Position numbers and translations under genes: made by a program
Shown here: positions 33,289 to 45,425 of the stretch, in pieces
Layout: each line of letters begins with the position of its first letter
Position numbering within the stretch: the stretch's first letter is position 1
The notes under the pieces: model-generated
The model's input: only the letters and a program-made list of their open reading frames with translations
Told to the model about the DNA's origin: nothing
The model's database searches: none
From: Carex sylvatica
Lineage: Eukaryota; Streptophyta; Magnoliopsida; Poales; Cyperaceae
Length of the DNA stretch: 64,000 nucleotides
Direction of reading: 5' to 3'
Assembly (NCBI GenBank): GCA_964058845.1
Contig: CAXKVR010000034.1
Span: forward strand, 620,001-684,000

Positions 33289-33892
33289 GCAACATTTTTT
33301 AATTTTTTTTTTTAGGAAGAAAATGCAACATGTTTTGAACCGGAGTTGGTATCTCCTAAAGTAACCCAACTTTTGAATTTTAATCCAGACCGTCTGATCA
33401 GAAATACCTGCCAATCCGGCAGGGCCTTTAATACAGTGTTAGAGCATATCGGACTGTTTGGATCAAAACTAAAAAAAGGGGTTATCTTAGGGATCCGAAT
33501 TCTTTTGAACCGGGTAGCCCGTAGCCGTAGCCCGTAGCAGCTCTCTGGAGCCTCCGCAGATTTTTATAAATTTGAAAGGGTTTAATTATTTTTTTATGCT
33601 ACAGATTTTTTTTTTTAATAACGATAACATAATTATAATATTGCAAAAACAAAATTAAGTCTTATTCATGGGTGCATGATCGCATATTGGTTTCTATAAA
33701 TTTAAATATTATAATGAATGTTCATATTTTACATGTAGGATGAAATTTATAGATCATTTGTGCAATGTATTAAGTAATACTATGTTATATCTCTTATATT
33801 AATTGAATAAACCGACACTTCTATTGTCCTTACTAATGGAATTTCGAGTTCTTTAATAAAAAAGAATATCTAATGGAGTTTCGGATTTTATA
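33289..33892. other. Intergenic, nothing recognised
   Basis: AT-rich. No gene, and no clear element ends. Confidence 0.35.
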
Positions 33893-34197
33893 GGCTATGA
33901 TACTATGCATAGTGGGAATGGATTCGTATTATGGATTAATATTTTTTTTTCAAAATTCTAATGGTTTATTCGAACTGTTCAATATGATTTTATGTGAATA
34001 TGTACTTATAAACTAAATTTTATATTTGTTAAAATTTGTATTCTATATTTTTTAGATAGATAGAAAAATATTATTTTTTAATAGTTAAAAATTTTCAGAT
34101 TAAGTAATTTTTTACTAATCTTAAAAAATAGTAAAAGATTGTATTATTTAGTTTATAAATATATATTTATATGGAACAGTTCATATCAATCATTACG

Positions 34198-34429
34198 CCG
34201 ACATTTTTAAAAATACCCAAAAAAAAAACAAATTATTAAAAATAACCAAGTTTTTGATAGAATTTTAAAAATACCCCAACCGTGGATTTATTCCACGGTT
34301 TTGAATTTTTATTCAAAACCGTGAATTTATTCCACGGTTTTGATTAAAAATTCAAAACCGTGGAATAAATCCACGGTTCTGATTAAAAATTCAAAACCGT
34401 GGATTTATTCCACGGTTTTGAATTTTTAT

Positions 34430-34463
<34 letters not shown>

Positions 34464-35048
34464 ACTGGTTTGAATATAAATCACGGTTTTTTTTTTATAT
34501 GTATATATTGTATATGATGTATATGTAAATGTTTTATTTTTTAGTTCATTTTAAATAATGAATTATGTACATAATTAATAAAATTTATAATCAAAATATA
34601 GCACCTATACATTTATTTTTATTCAATTTATAAATTCACAGTTATGAATTTTTTTTCTTTTTTTTTGTGCACTATTAAGGTTTGAATAAATAAAATATCA
34701 ACGGTTTAATTTTTTATGTATATATATATATAATATAATATATGTATAGTATATATAATATAAATGTTTAACATAATAGATATGTTAAAATTTTTAGTAT
34801 GTAATATATAATATAATATAAATAATGAATAGATATGTTCAACATAATGGATATAATATAAATGCTTTAATTTTAGTCCATTTCAAATAATAGATATGTT
34901 CAACATAATAGATATGTTAAAATATTCACGGTTTATATATGTATATATAATATAATATAAATGCTTTATTTTTAGTCCATTTCAAATAATGAATTATGTA
35001 CATAATTAATAAAATTTATAAACAAAATATAGCACCTATACATTTATT
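34198..35048. repeat. Left terminal inverted repeat of MULE 2
   Basis: It matches the inverse of 41878-42742 throughout. Internally it contains two copies of a roughly 430-bp unit (gaattatgtacataattaat...tagcacctatacatttattt at about 34558 and 34990). A third partial copy at about 35300 lies beyond the matched TIR. Confidence 0.85.
34278..34417. repeat. Four 39-bp-spaced palindromes, left end of MULE 2
   Basis: The core CCGTGGATTTATTCCACGG and variants begin within units starting at 34278, 34317, 34356 and 34395, an exact 39-bp period. Each core is a near-perfect palindrome. They could be transposase or PMD-protein binding sites, or simply hairpins. Confidence 0.9.
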
Positions 35049-36887
35049 TTTATTCAATTTATAAATTCACAGTTATGAATATATTTTTTTTTTTTGCACT
35101 ATTAAGGTTTGAATAAATAAAATATCAACGGTTTAATTTTTTATGTATATATATATATATAATATAATATAATATAATATATGTATAGTATATATAATAT
35201 AAATGTTCAACATAATATATATGTTAAAAATTTTAGTTCAACATGATGATGTATATGTATATATAATATAATATAAATATTCTATTTTAGTCAATTTCAA
35301 ATAATAAATTATGTACATAATTAATAAAAATTTATAACTAAAATATAGCACCTATACATTTATTTTTATTCAATTTTTATAAATTCACGGTTCTGAATTT
35401 TTATTATTTTTATTTTTTGCTTTTTTTTTGCTTTTTTTTTTTGCACTATTAAGGTTTGAATAACTTTGTACATAGCCTTCTTCCAAGGAAAAAAAGAAGT
35501 ATTTTCTCAATAAGCATTCAATTTGAATAAATGCAAAACATCAAAATTACCAATCAATATTTCAAATTGGAGAAGTATTTAGGACATCACAGTGGCGGAC
35601 TTAAAGTTTAGGTTAGTCAAGAGTGTCTAACCCCTCTTATAACTTAAAATTTTAATTATGTATATTAAAATTTAATTTAAATTTATTTAATTTAAAAACT
35701 TTTATATAGTTCAGTATCTCTCATAAAATATCATATGTTGACATATTATAGTCTAGTAGTTAAAGTTTTATTTTGTGAGTGTAGAGATTTAAGTTCAAAT
35801 CTCGTCTATTACATGTTACATATTTTAATTTCTCTTAAAATATCATAGGAGAAGCACATATTTGTGTCTCATTAATTTCCCGTTTAAAGTCAAAATTTCA
35901 CTACTTCAAATAAAAAGGCACATATTTTATTTAAAAGCACATATTTGTGGCTCTTTCATTTCCTCAACTACGCTTACCAACAAAAATAAAAATTATTTCA
36001 AATTAGTTTGATTAATATATATGGTATATGGAACAGTAGAATTGACAAAATCAATAACTTTCTATGACATGACAAATCAGCACTGGCTTTTTTTTTTTTT
36101 TGGAAGAACAATGTCACAAATTTGGAAGAACAAAGTTTTTTTTTTTTATATTTCGTTGCATAATCAGTGGAAGACAATTTTTTTCATTTTACTCTTTATA
36201 TTTAGTCTGTGTTTTTCTTGACAACATGAACTCTGTAAAATAATATATCAATTTCTAAGTAAATATTTTGGCTCGTGGGGCCGTTTTAAATCAGTCATGT
36301 ATTTGTGAACTTTGTACATAGCTCTCTTTCTTCAGGAAAAAAAAGAGAGAATTTTCTCAATTTGAATAATGCAAAACATCAGACTTATAAATCTATATTT
36401 AAAATTCATAAATATAGTTTATTTTAAAAATTATGGTCATTGTGGTTTTTAATTTTAATTATTAATTAAAATATGTGGAAAAGATGATCACAAGTTACAA
36501 TCACTGCTTTTTAAGTTTATAGACAATTTTTTATTTTTTTTTGCATTAATAAGCTAAGTTTAAAAATTTGTAGCTTGCAATGTTATTTTGACATTCACAT
36601 AATATGTATAACTTGCAGCTAGTGAGCAGTGTTCATGATGTGTCGTTTTGTACGTCTGGTACCTAATTATCTATTGAATATGCTAAGACAATTTCATAAA
36701 GATACATACTGCGAGCTATATATGAAACGATAAAAATATATAACATAGCTCAACCCCAAGCATAATAAAACATAACGAAAGTAAACTACACTAAAATAAA
36801 AACTATAAAACTAAACTCAAACATAGTAAAACATAACATAGATAACTAAACTAAAACTATAAAAAAAACTCTCTATCCATTATAATT
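35049..36887. other. Non-coding interior of MULE 2, downstream of the PMD gene
   Basis: AT-rich. It contains a duplicated phrase (ctttgtacatagc...gaataatgcaaaacatca at about 35465 and 36310). It also has a tRNA-like stretch at 35738-35815, with tagtctagtagtt as box A-like and agttcaaatctc as box B-like, possibly a decayed SINE. No gene recognised. Confidence 0.45.
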
Positions 36888-39689
36888 CTAAGGCGAATAT
36901 CGGTTAGGTGCTCTACCCCTATTTTCCCTATTGAAATCCCAAACACGCCGCCAGTCATTCCACTGTGGTTCTCCTTCCTGCGCTCTACGAGCGGGTGTAA
37001 TCTCCTCCTCCGGCTGGGCCTCTATGCTCCTCGCGAGTGCTGTACTCCATGGATCCTCGACTGCATGGGTAGCTGGTGGTGGCGGGGGGGTATGGAATAC
37101 TGAATCCATAAACTGGGACGCGTAGTCAGGCTGAGTCCCGCTACCAGAGGCCTCCCAATCGTGAGCCAATACTGGATACAGCTGACGTGGGGATGCGTTT
37201 GTGGGGTCAAATGGACACACCGATGGATCAACACTGATCTGAAAATTCGGAGACTCATGCATAGGCTGGTGGTCCGGAAACTCATGCTGCTCATGCGGCT
37301 CAGGTGGTGGCGGCATGAAGGCAGGACCCTGCAAGAATACCAATAATTCAATCTTAATCTACTGAATGAGAAAATTTTAACAAACTTAATTCAAAATATA
37401 GCATCTAAAATAAAAAATGAGATACCTGGGGAAGAACTGGACGTCCATGCTCGTCATGGAAGGCGTGCCAACCGGATATGCCCAGTACCCAACGATGGTA
37501 GTCCCACTCTGGCTGCTCTGAGGGCTCCGGTGGCATCTGACTAGCCCTAACAAATGGCTCGTCGGGCTCGGCGGCTTGTACTCTGCGCCAATCAATTTCC
37601 TCTCCGGCATCTCGCAGCATCGTGACTAGCTTTGCCTCGTGGCCGTGGCTCTCAATGCAAGGGGCAACCAAGTTCAACATCGCATGCCCAAAAGCTCGGT
37701 AGCCTTTTTTTCCAAGACAGACGACTGATCGCGCGGCACCTTTAATCGCTACTAGTAGCTAAAAAAAAAAATCCAAAGTTAGATTAAAATAAAAATTAAA
37801 GTGGATAAAAAAAATGTGTTGTCTTAGGTGAATTACGTACATCACGAGCACCTTTCCGCCCAGTGGGGGTATAACCATCATCTTCGAATATCTTCGAGCG
37901 CAAAAAATTGCCGTAATCTCCCTCTAGGTACACCGATGCCATGCAGATCTGCAGGTACCAAGCCTGATATCTCAATAGGGGATGTCCTTGGAACTGTATC
38001 CCATCCACCGGCATCTGCCACAAGTTGTCCATCATATTCGCTGCCCTATCGTAGTGTACCGAGTAATGCGAACTCCAATCTTTATTGGGGTAATGAGCGT
38101 GGGCCGTCCTGTAATTACTATGTTAGTGATAATTTAAATGCAAGAAATAATATTAAGTACAAAATGCTAAAAATAACTTACCCGTAGCCGTGTAGACTCC
38201 TGACCACATATCTCGGGACGTCTGGATCTGCAGGGATGAGTGGATCATATCCAAACTGACGGAGCACCCGGTCTGGATAGTGGTGCTCCACTATCCAGAA
38301 GCAAACTAGCGGACCCCTGTAGAGCCACACGTTCTCATCATCCGCTACAATCTGTGGCAGATTATCCTCATTGTATAGCTCCTGGTATGGAGTCCATATC
38401 ACCTGCGTGTCACCTAGACTCTGAATTTGACTTCGAACCACCCTGATACCTACTGGCTTTCCGTGAGGCTGGTTTGTGAACTCGTGTTTTCCGTGCCATT
38501 TCTTGCCAAATGCCGGGCATTCAAAACTATTGGGGTCTCCCCACTCTGGTGAGGCATTCGGTGCAGGTACCCCAACTGGTAGCCGTGACCATGACCAATG
38601 CTGTAATAAAAGTACCGGCCCGTATATGCCCTTACTTTTCAACTGTAATTTGAAAAATATTAGCCGTCAGAGACAAGTTCAATAATTAAAATAAGACAGC
38701 AAGTGCATGACAAGTGAAACAATTAAAATAAGAACATACTGACCTTACAACTCTGACACAAATTGGAGTAGAGATGTGCTAGGCCAGCCCCACCCCAGTT
38801 GTACTTTTCTTTCGGCTGAAGGTCTCGCAGCAACTCTAGATACATCATCGGGATGGCATCACCACTTGTATCAGCGAACATTACAGAACCAAATAGGTCC
38901 ATCACGAAGCCCCGTGTGTATCTGTAATGTCGATATTACAAAATTTGTATGAGTACCTCTGAAATAGGGTAAAAAATAAATATATCTATAATAGTTTGTA
39001 TGTGTACCTATGAACCTCGCCTGGCGTAGAAGACCAATCAATTCCTGCCGCAAACATAGTTCGCAACTTCTTCCTATTTAGACTGTACTTGGACCTCCCA
39101 CCATTATCTCGTATATCTGGATCTGCTCCCAACAGATCTTCTAGTCTGGCATTAATCGTGTCCTCATTTGTGGGGTCAGATATGCCACCAACGGGCATGC
39201 CCTGGATGGGCAAACCCCATAGGGCACTAACGTCCTGGAGAGTCACTGTCATCTCTCCGAACGGCAAGTGAAACGTGTGCGTCTCTGGGCGCCATCGCTC
39301 CACTAGTCCTGCAATGAGAGACCCATTAATGGCCTTACTCTGTGTCTCCATAATATTGACCAAATGGTATAACCCCCAATTTTGCAGATACTGGTCCATC
39401 AACGGGTAGTACTTCATAGCATAATGCCGACTCCTGACATCTAAAATGTCATCATTCTGCGTTGAAAAAAATAAACAATATAAATAAATGAAAATACGAG
39501 AACTAGACAAAATTTAATCTTAAAAATAAATAGAAAAAGGTAATCAAGTACCTCAACAGATGCCAGTGAGACTCGGTGCTCATCGTGAGACATCCATAAT
39601 AAAGGACTGAAATGGTCCTTGCTGTTCTCGGGAATGGGCTCATCAACAGGGTCGGGTGGTGGTGGTCTCCTGGGCCGTCCCCTAACCAT
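36888..39689 (-). CDS. Transposon-borne plant mobile domain (PMD) protein, intact (755 codons, 7 exons)
   Basis: A member of the aminotransferase-like/plant mobile domain family, related to MAIN and MAIL proteins that act in the nucleus in gene silencing and genome stability. Here it is carried by a Mutator-like element, as known for TE-type PMDs. Minus-strand exons: 39689-39552, 39456-39008, 38921-38744, 38642-38182, 38108-37841, 37758-37426, 37328-36888. All junctions are GT-AG and the phases join without a stop. Motifs: a proline-rich N-terminus (RRPPPPDPVDEPIP); the PMD core with YPLMDQYLQNWGLYHLV, ETHTFHLPFGEMTVTL, DVSALWGLPIQGMPVGG and GRSKYSLNRKKL; a tryptophan-rich middle; and an unstructured C-terminus rich in proline and acid. 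Its role is unknown. It could assist transposition or counter host silencing. The intact frame in an otherwise non-coding element suggests recent activity or selection. Confidence 0.88.
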
Positions 39690-40174
39690 CCTATGCTGAA
39701 ACAAAAATATGGGTTGCTATTTAATATGGGTCATTTCATTCCTAACTATTATTAAATAAAATGTTAAAGAGTTATTGTATTTGTTATGTAAATAAAATCA
39801 AGGTTCAATTAACTCTTAAAGCATTTGAACTTGTTACATGATCTCTTCGAATGTTGACAATTTACAGAGGTTTCAAAATAAAAATGACATGAAAAATATG
39901 GAATATGAAAGAAAGAAATTTCACATGACATGAAAGAAATTTCACATGTTGAGATTTTTGAAACAAATTGTTTGAACTAAATTTGTGATTTGTTTTTTAT
40001 TTGTTCAAGAACTATACATATAAAAAAAAAATCATCTAATACATATTTCTTAAAATTTTCAACACTTCAAGTTCCATATAAAAATCATTTATTTTATTTT
40101 TTCTGAAAAATTATCATATATATTGTTGCATATAACATATAACATGAGTTCATCACATTTTATTGCATGAGATC
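39690..40174. other. Upstream region of the PMD gene inside MULE 2
   Basis: AT-rich DNA with short repeats of catgacatgaaagaaatttca. It presumably contains the PMD promoter. No clear TATA box was assigned. Confidence 0.35.
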
Positions 40175-41877
40175 TGTCACACCCCAAACCAGGAATACTG
40201 AATTTAAGGTGTGATCAACCTCGCCTCGTACCTAATTAATCATTAAGCACACAAGGCTAATCATAAAAATAATAAATCAAACAACAGCAGAAGCATAATA
40301 ATATAAAAATAAAGCATCAGTCACATAGTGAATAAATAAACATACACATACACAACATATAATTCGATCAATCTCGGATCCAAAAAACATCAACTACAGA
40401 AGGGAATACATGATCTATTGAGCCCGTATATGTATAACACAGGAAGTACGGAACTCGTAAATCTAATCAAAAGCCTAACCCTAACTAAGTCAAGTGGTGT
40501 GGCCCTCGGAGACAGCTCCTGACATCTCACATTTCAAACAAATCATCTCACATTTTAATCCCTTTAATTCATACAAATCACAATGGCTATACATTTTACA
40601 TTTCAGACCCTTAATAAAATTATTTTGCAATGTGGTCCCTGATTTTAATAAAATTTGCCAAGGTCTGCATATTTGCACAAACAACCCTGAATTTATGTTA
40701 TTTACACTCTGGCCCCTGTCAAGTCTAATTCTGGTAAAATAATCTATACCATGCACAGTAGTACCATGCGCTACCAGTAACCACATAAGGCTCGAAGGCC
40801 GGTAAAACAAACAAGCACACATGCACATATACCAGACGGAGACAACCTCAATTTCCATAAAAAGGTAGCATTATTCAAAATTCACCGCAAAGCGGCACGA
40901 TTCAAGCAAACCTCAATTTCCATAAAAAGGCCGGTACCAATTTAATTATAGAAGCACAAACGTCACAACAACAATTCAAGAGTGTACCGGCCTTGATTAA
41001 TTCACTAGTTGGTCGGAAAAATTGACAATCCGAGCCGACTAAACAATTAATTTTTCACAACTCAAAGAGGGATTTTAAGAGGTGTTAGACTAACCGAAAG
41101 AGAGGCAAATATCACAGAGGCAGCACAGTAAGAACAACGGCCGGTTCCAAGTCGAAAAGAACTCACTCTTCGGCCATCAAGGATAATCGACCAGCACAGA
41201 GTTAGTACCTCCAAGCACTAAACTACCGCCGGGATTTTGGTGGTGGCGGCTCGGGTCAGCGAGAGGGGGCGGAGTGGTGATGCGGAAAAGAGAGAGAGGG
41301 GGCGGAGAGAGAGGGGGCGGAGTGGTGAGGGGACGGACCAAGAGAGAGGAGAGAGTGGAGCGGGGCTGGTGGGCTCGCCAGCGACGGAGGAGGGGAGAGG
41401 GGGTGGCGTGGGCTTCACGGACAGAGAGCAAGTGAGATGGGGGGGCTGCTTGGGGTTTTTCACGGACAGGGAGGAAGGGAGAGGAGTGGAGAGAAGAGAA
41501 AGAGAGAAAAGGGTTGATAAATAGGGCTGCTTTAATATTCGTGCTAAATGGAATCCAATGGTCCAAATAATTCGAAATTTTAATATGGTCTCAATTAAAT
41601 TCCAGTTTCTTTTATAAATTCAAATCGAAAGTTAGTAAATTTTTGTAATTATATTCGCACATAAAATTCGTATATTTATTTCTCAATTTAATTAATTCTC
41701 TAAAAATCCTAAATGAACGAGTTTAATAAATTCTATATTATATTTGTACGAATAATTTCGTATAATTATACTTTTAATTATAATTCAATTATTTATTTAT
41801 TGATACAAATCAAATTTAAAAATAATTATTTTTTAATAATTCAACGAAGCCTGTAACGAATTTTCCAGATAATTACA
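40175..41877 (-). mobile_element. Probable solo LTR (about 1.7 kb) inside MULE 2
   Basis: The segment starts tgtcacaccccaaacc and ends gataattaca, that is TG...CA on either strand. Its right end coincides exactly with the point where the MULE inverted-repeat similarity stops. Sequences beginning tgtcacacccc recur at plant LTR ends. The expected 5-bp duplication is absent (agatc versus aataa), so it may instead be captured host DNA or an LTR whose flank was lost. The GC-rich GA tract at 41260-41510 creates spurious frames. No retroviral-type coding sequence is present. Confidence 0.42.
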
Positions 41878-42742
41878 AATAAATGTATAGGTGCTATATT
41901 TTGTTTATAAATTTTATTAATTATGTACATAATTCATTATTTGAAATGGACTAAAAATAAAGCATTTATATTATATTATATATACATATATAAACCGTGA
42001 ATATTTTAACATATCTATTATGTTGAACATATCTATTATTTGAAATGGACTAAAATTAAAGCATTTATATTATATCCATTATGTTGAACATATCTATTCA
42101 TTATTTATATTATATTATATATTACATACTAAAATTTTTAACATATCTATTATGTTAAACATTTATATTATATATACTATACATATATTATATTATATAT
42201 ATATATACATAAAAAATTAAACCGTTGATATTTTATTTATTCAAACCTTAATAGTGCACAAAAAAAAAGAAAAAAAAATCATAACTGTGAATTTATAAAT
42301 TGAATAAAAATAAATGTATAGGTGCTATATTTTGATTATAAATTTTATTAATTATGTACATAATTCATTATTTAAAATGAACTAAAAAATAAAACATTTA
42401 CATATACATCATATACAATATATACATAAAAAAAAAAAAAAAAACCGTGATTTATATTCAAACCAGTAGTAAAAAAAGAAAAAAGAAAAAAAAAAGAAAA
42501 AAAAAAAGAATAAAAATTCAAAACCGTGGATTTATTCCACGGTTTTGAATTTTTAATCAGAACCGTGGATTTATTCCACGGTTTTGAATTTTTAATCAAA
42601 ACTGTGGAATAAATTCACGGTTTTGAATAAAAATTCAAAACCGTGGAATAAATCCACAGTTGGGGTATTTTTAAAATTCTATCAAAAACTTGGTTATTTT
42701 TAATAATTTGTTTTTTTTTTTGGGTATTTTTAAAAATGTCGG
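41878..42742. repeat. Right terminal inverted repeat of MULE 2
   Basis: Inverse of 34198-35048, including the same two-copy substructure (aaatgtataggtgctatat at about 41882 and 42312). Confidence 0.85.
42522..42661. repeat. Four 39-bp-spaced palindromes, right end of MULE 2
   Basis: Units start at 42522, 42561, 42600 and 42639, with the same exact 39-bp period and core as at the left end. Two units carry single changes (aactgtgg, ccacagtt). Confidence 0.9.
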
Positions 42743-43043
42743 CTCATTACGACTCTCAAACTAAATATTTGAGTCTATGGCGAGTCAATTTGCGCTCTCC
42801 ATAGTACCATACCCTCACTCATAAAGAATTGTTATCGTTATGCATGCTTTCAAATTTAACATAAATAACTAAATAAGCAACATGATGTCGATCATCGATC
42901 TGACTCAACGGGACGATCCGATCTAACGACTTAATGAATCGGGTTCGAATCTGCATTGTCTGATCCGATGCAATTGGATTGGGTTGGTCATGGTCCCTTT
43001 TTTTTCTTTACAATTTGTATATTATATTAAATTAAAACCTGAC

Positions 43044-43231
43044 ACATCCGGTAAAATGGGAGTTCTAGAATTCAAAACGCAGCATTTACCTACTGAAACT
43101 CTGAATTTTGAAAGCAACACCTTTGACCAATATATAAACATCCGGTAAAATGGGAGTTCTAGAATTCAAAACGCAGCATTTACCTACTGAAACTCTGAAT
43201 TTTGAAAGCAACACCTTTGACCAATATATAT
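43044..43231. repeat. Perfect 94-bp tandem duplication
   Basis: acatccggtaaaatgggagt through accaatatata occurs at 43044-43137 and 43138-43231 without a mismatch that I can see. This implies a recent event. Confidence 0.93.
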
Positions 43232-43233
43232 AT

Positions 43234-43655
43234 GAGTTGGATTAAAATGAGCCATGACTTATTTTGTGTTGGTGAGTCATAACTCATTTTGGTAATTTTA
43301 AAAATTCAAATAACCGATTCGAACAGTTCATCTTGTTCTCCATATTGAAATGTACTTGGAGACCAAAGTTTACATTTTTTGAAATTTAGTTACTATTTAT
43401 TAAGCATTTTTTAAAATTGCTGATCCGATGGTTCAGAAAATTTACTGTTTTTTACTGTTCACATCAAAATAATAATTTTCAAAAATACTTAATAAATAGT
43501 AAACAAATTTCAAAAAATGTAAAATTTGGTCTCCAAGCACATTTTAATATAGAGATAACATCTAACAGTTCGAATCGGTCGTTTGGACTTTCAAAATAAA
43601 AATACGACGTAGAATACAAATGCTTAGTGAGCTATGGCTCACCCAAATCCATCTC
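43234..43655. mobile_element. Hairpin MITE with the shared internal module
   Basis: The left end gagttggattaaaatgagcc pairs with the right end ggctcacccaaatccatctc. The arms of about 190 bp contain ctccatattgaaatgt...ttggagaccaaagtttac and its inverse. The flanks are AT repeats, so no target duplication could be fixed. Confidence 0.75.
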
Positions 43656-45290
43656 TCTCTATATATATATATATATTTAACACCTTGATTAATATTAATA
43701 AAAAAATGAACATATTTTATCTATCATTAATTGGTTCAGACAGGATTAGATTGGATTCGAACTATGAAAGACTTGGTCAAATTTTGAAACTTCAGTAAAG
43801 TAGCATGCACCTAATAATCCGTAAAAAAATATCTACGTGAAGAACTATTCTTTGTTTTTAAATCTAGTTGCAAAAGTACATGATCTTTGATATGGGATAT
43901 GGGAGATCATAGATTTGAAACCTAAATTGGTGAAATCTTTTGATCTAATAAAATGAGAATGAAATTGGAGGCTCGTTTGACTTTCATCTTTCTTTCACAA
44001 AAATAAATAAATAATGTATCTACATGGGTTAATAAAAACTTCTCTGGGCTTGGATAAATTCTTGGAGAGATCCCCATTTTACATTTAGAAACATAATTAA
44101 ATAGCACCATTTATTTTTTCTTACAAAGAAAAATTTACCAACAAAACAAAAGGAAACAGTTGTAAGGTCATCCGTTGAATAAAATAACAAATTTGTAATA
44201 TAAAATTTATTATATATTGGTCATTATATTCCACTCCAAAATATAGTCATCATGCATCTGTTGCTTGTAAGACCTCACAATTGTTCACATTAATTGCAGG
44301 GTCATGACTAACATTCAAGGTATATTATTTTTTTCAGTATAGAGAAATTAAGTAGAAGGCAACCTCAAGTTGCTTGTAAGACTTCACAATTATTCACGTT
44401 AATTGGAGATTTTATTAAATTTATGATTAAAAACATAGTATTGGAGGTTCTAGAAAAAAGTCAACTGCTTAATTTAGATACATGAGCACATTTAAAATTC
44501 ATATACATTATCAATTGGATTCAAAATTTTGTACTCATTGTGTTATGAAGAAGGAAGGATATTAAGGGGTTGAATTAAGTAGCGTACCAATGTCATGTGT
44601 AGACTTGCAATTTCTCTTGGACCCAAGTTCCAAAAAAGTTAGTATGCTTCCTTCACTGCATGTTTTCTGTATGCAGATTTTTTATAAGATAATTGCATTT
44701 AAATTTTAATGATGAATTTAAAGAGAAGGCATGTAGAAGTAAGTTTGAAAGGGCTTAAATTGCACACAATGTAAGAAATATATACCTTGTCAAAGAATAA
44801 ATTTTAGGAGGATATAGTAATCAGTTTATCATTATCTTTTCTTAACTTAAAAGAGTTCGTAAGGGTTCTTTAGATTTCTTAGCTCTTTAATTCCACCGAG
44901 CAACTTCTCTTTAGTTCAGATTAAGTTTTGTTTATTTTGTCCAGATTAAGCCTCTTAGTTCTTTTTGTCCGAATTCTTAAAACACCAATTTTATTAAATT
45001 AAGCCTCCTTAACATTTTTAATTTGTTATCTTCTTAGCACATGTTCTTAATCCAACTCTACTGAATAAGTGCTTCTTAGCTTTACTTGAAATTTAATCTT
45101 ACCCATTGTACTGCACAACCCCCATAATAAAGAACAATTCCAAAGAAAAGAAAAAAAATATATAAAAGCCCCGCACATGCAACAATAGAAAATCATTGTA
45201 ATTTATTCGTTAATAAATTAAACTGAGACGGCAATTTCCAGTATATATATTGCAAATTTTCATCATTTATACGCGTCGGTTATGGCAAAA
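43656..45290. other. Intergenic, nothing recognised
   Basis: AT-rich. A short repeated phrase ttgcttgtaag(a)c(c/t)tcacaatt(g/a)ttcac occurs at about 44261 and 44371. No gene seen. Confidence 0.4.
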
Positions 45291-45425
45291 CAATATAAAC
45301 TAAAAATCTCCAGGGCCTATTGTTAATAAAAGAGAATTCCTATTATTTGATAAATCCAGAAAAAGGCTTATTTCTTCTGGTTCAAGTAGAAATTTAAATG
45401 GAAGAATTTTCGAAATACCAAATGT

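Larger units (their letters stand above)
34198..42742 (-). mobile_element. Mutator-like element 2 (8.5 kb) with an intact PMD gene
   Basis: It has long terminal inverted repeats (34198-35048 and 41878-42742) with tip ccgacatttttaaaaatacc. The flanks atcattacg (34189-34197) and ctcattacg (42743-42751) match at 8 of 9 bases, the size of a Mutator target duplication. Contents in minus-strand order are a probable solo LTR (40175-41877), a seven-exon plant-mobile-domain gene (36888-39689) and non-coding 3' DNA. No mudrA-type transposase frame is visible, so mobility in trans is inferred. The long TIRs and the single coding gene distinguish it from element 1, which has different subterminal sequence. 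Confidence 0.85.
33893..42811. repeat. Old hairpin MITE hosting the large Mutator-like element
   Basis: The left flank (33893-34188) and the right flank (42752-42811) together form a MITE-like hairpin. The left end aggctatgatactatgcata matches the inverse of ctccatagtaccataccctc at the right. A decayed version of the shared internal module is visible at 33950-34185. The half copy at 30975-31175 shows the same order without interruption. The outer boundaries are approximate. Confidence 0.5.

Noticed and set aside
35738..35815. tRNA gene inside MULE 2
   Set aside because: Only loose box A and box B similarity. Stems do not pair. At most a decayed SINE.
41177..41566. 129-aa proline/serine-rich gene on the minus strand
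   Set aside because: Low-complexity translation of a GA/CT-rich tract inside the LTR-like segment. An opposing frame overlaps it.
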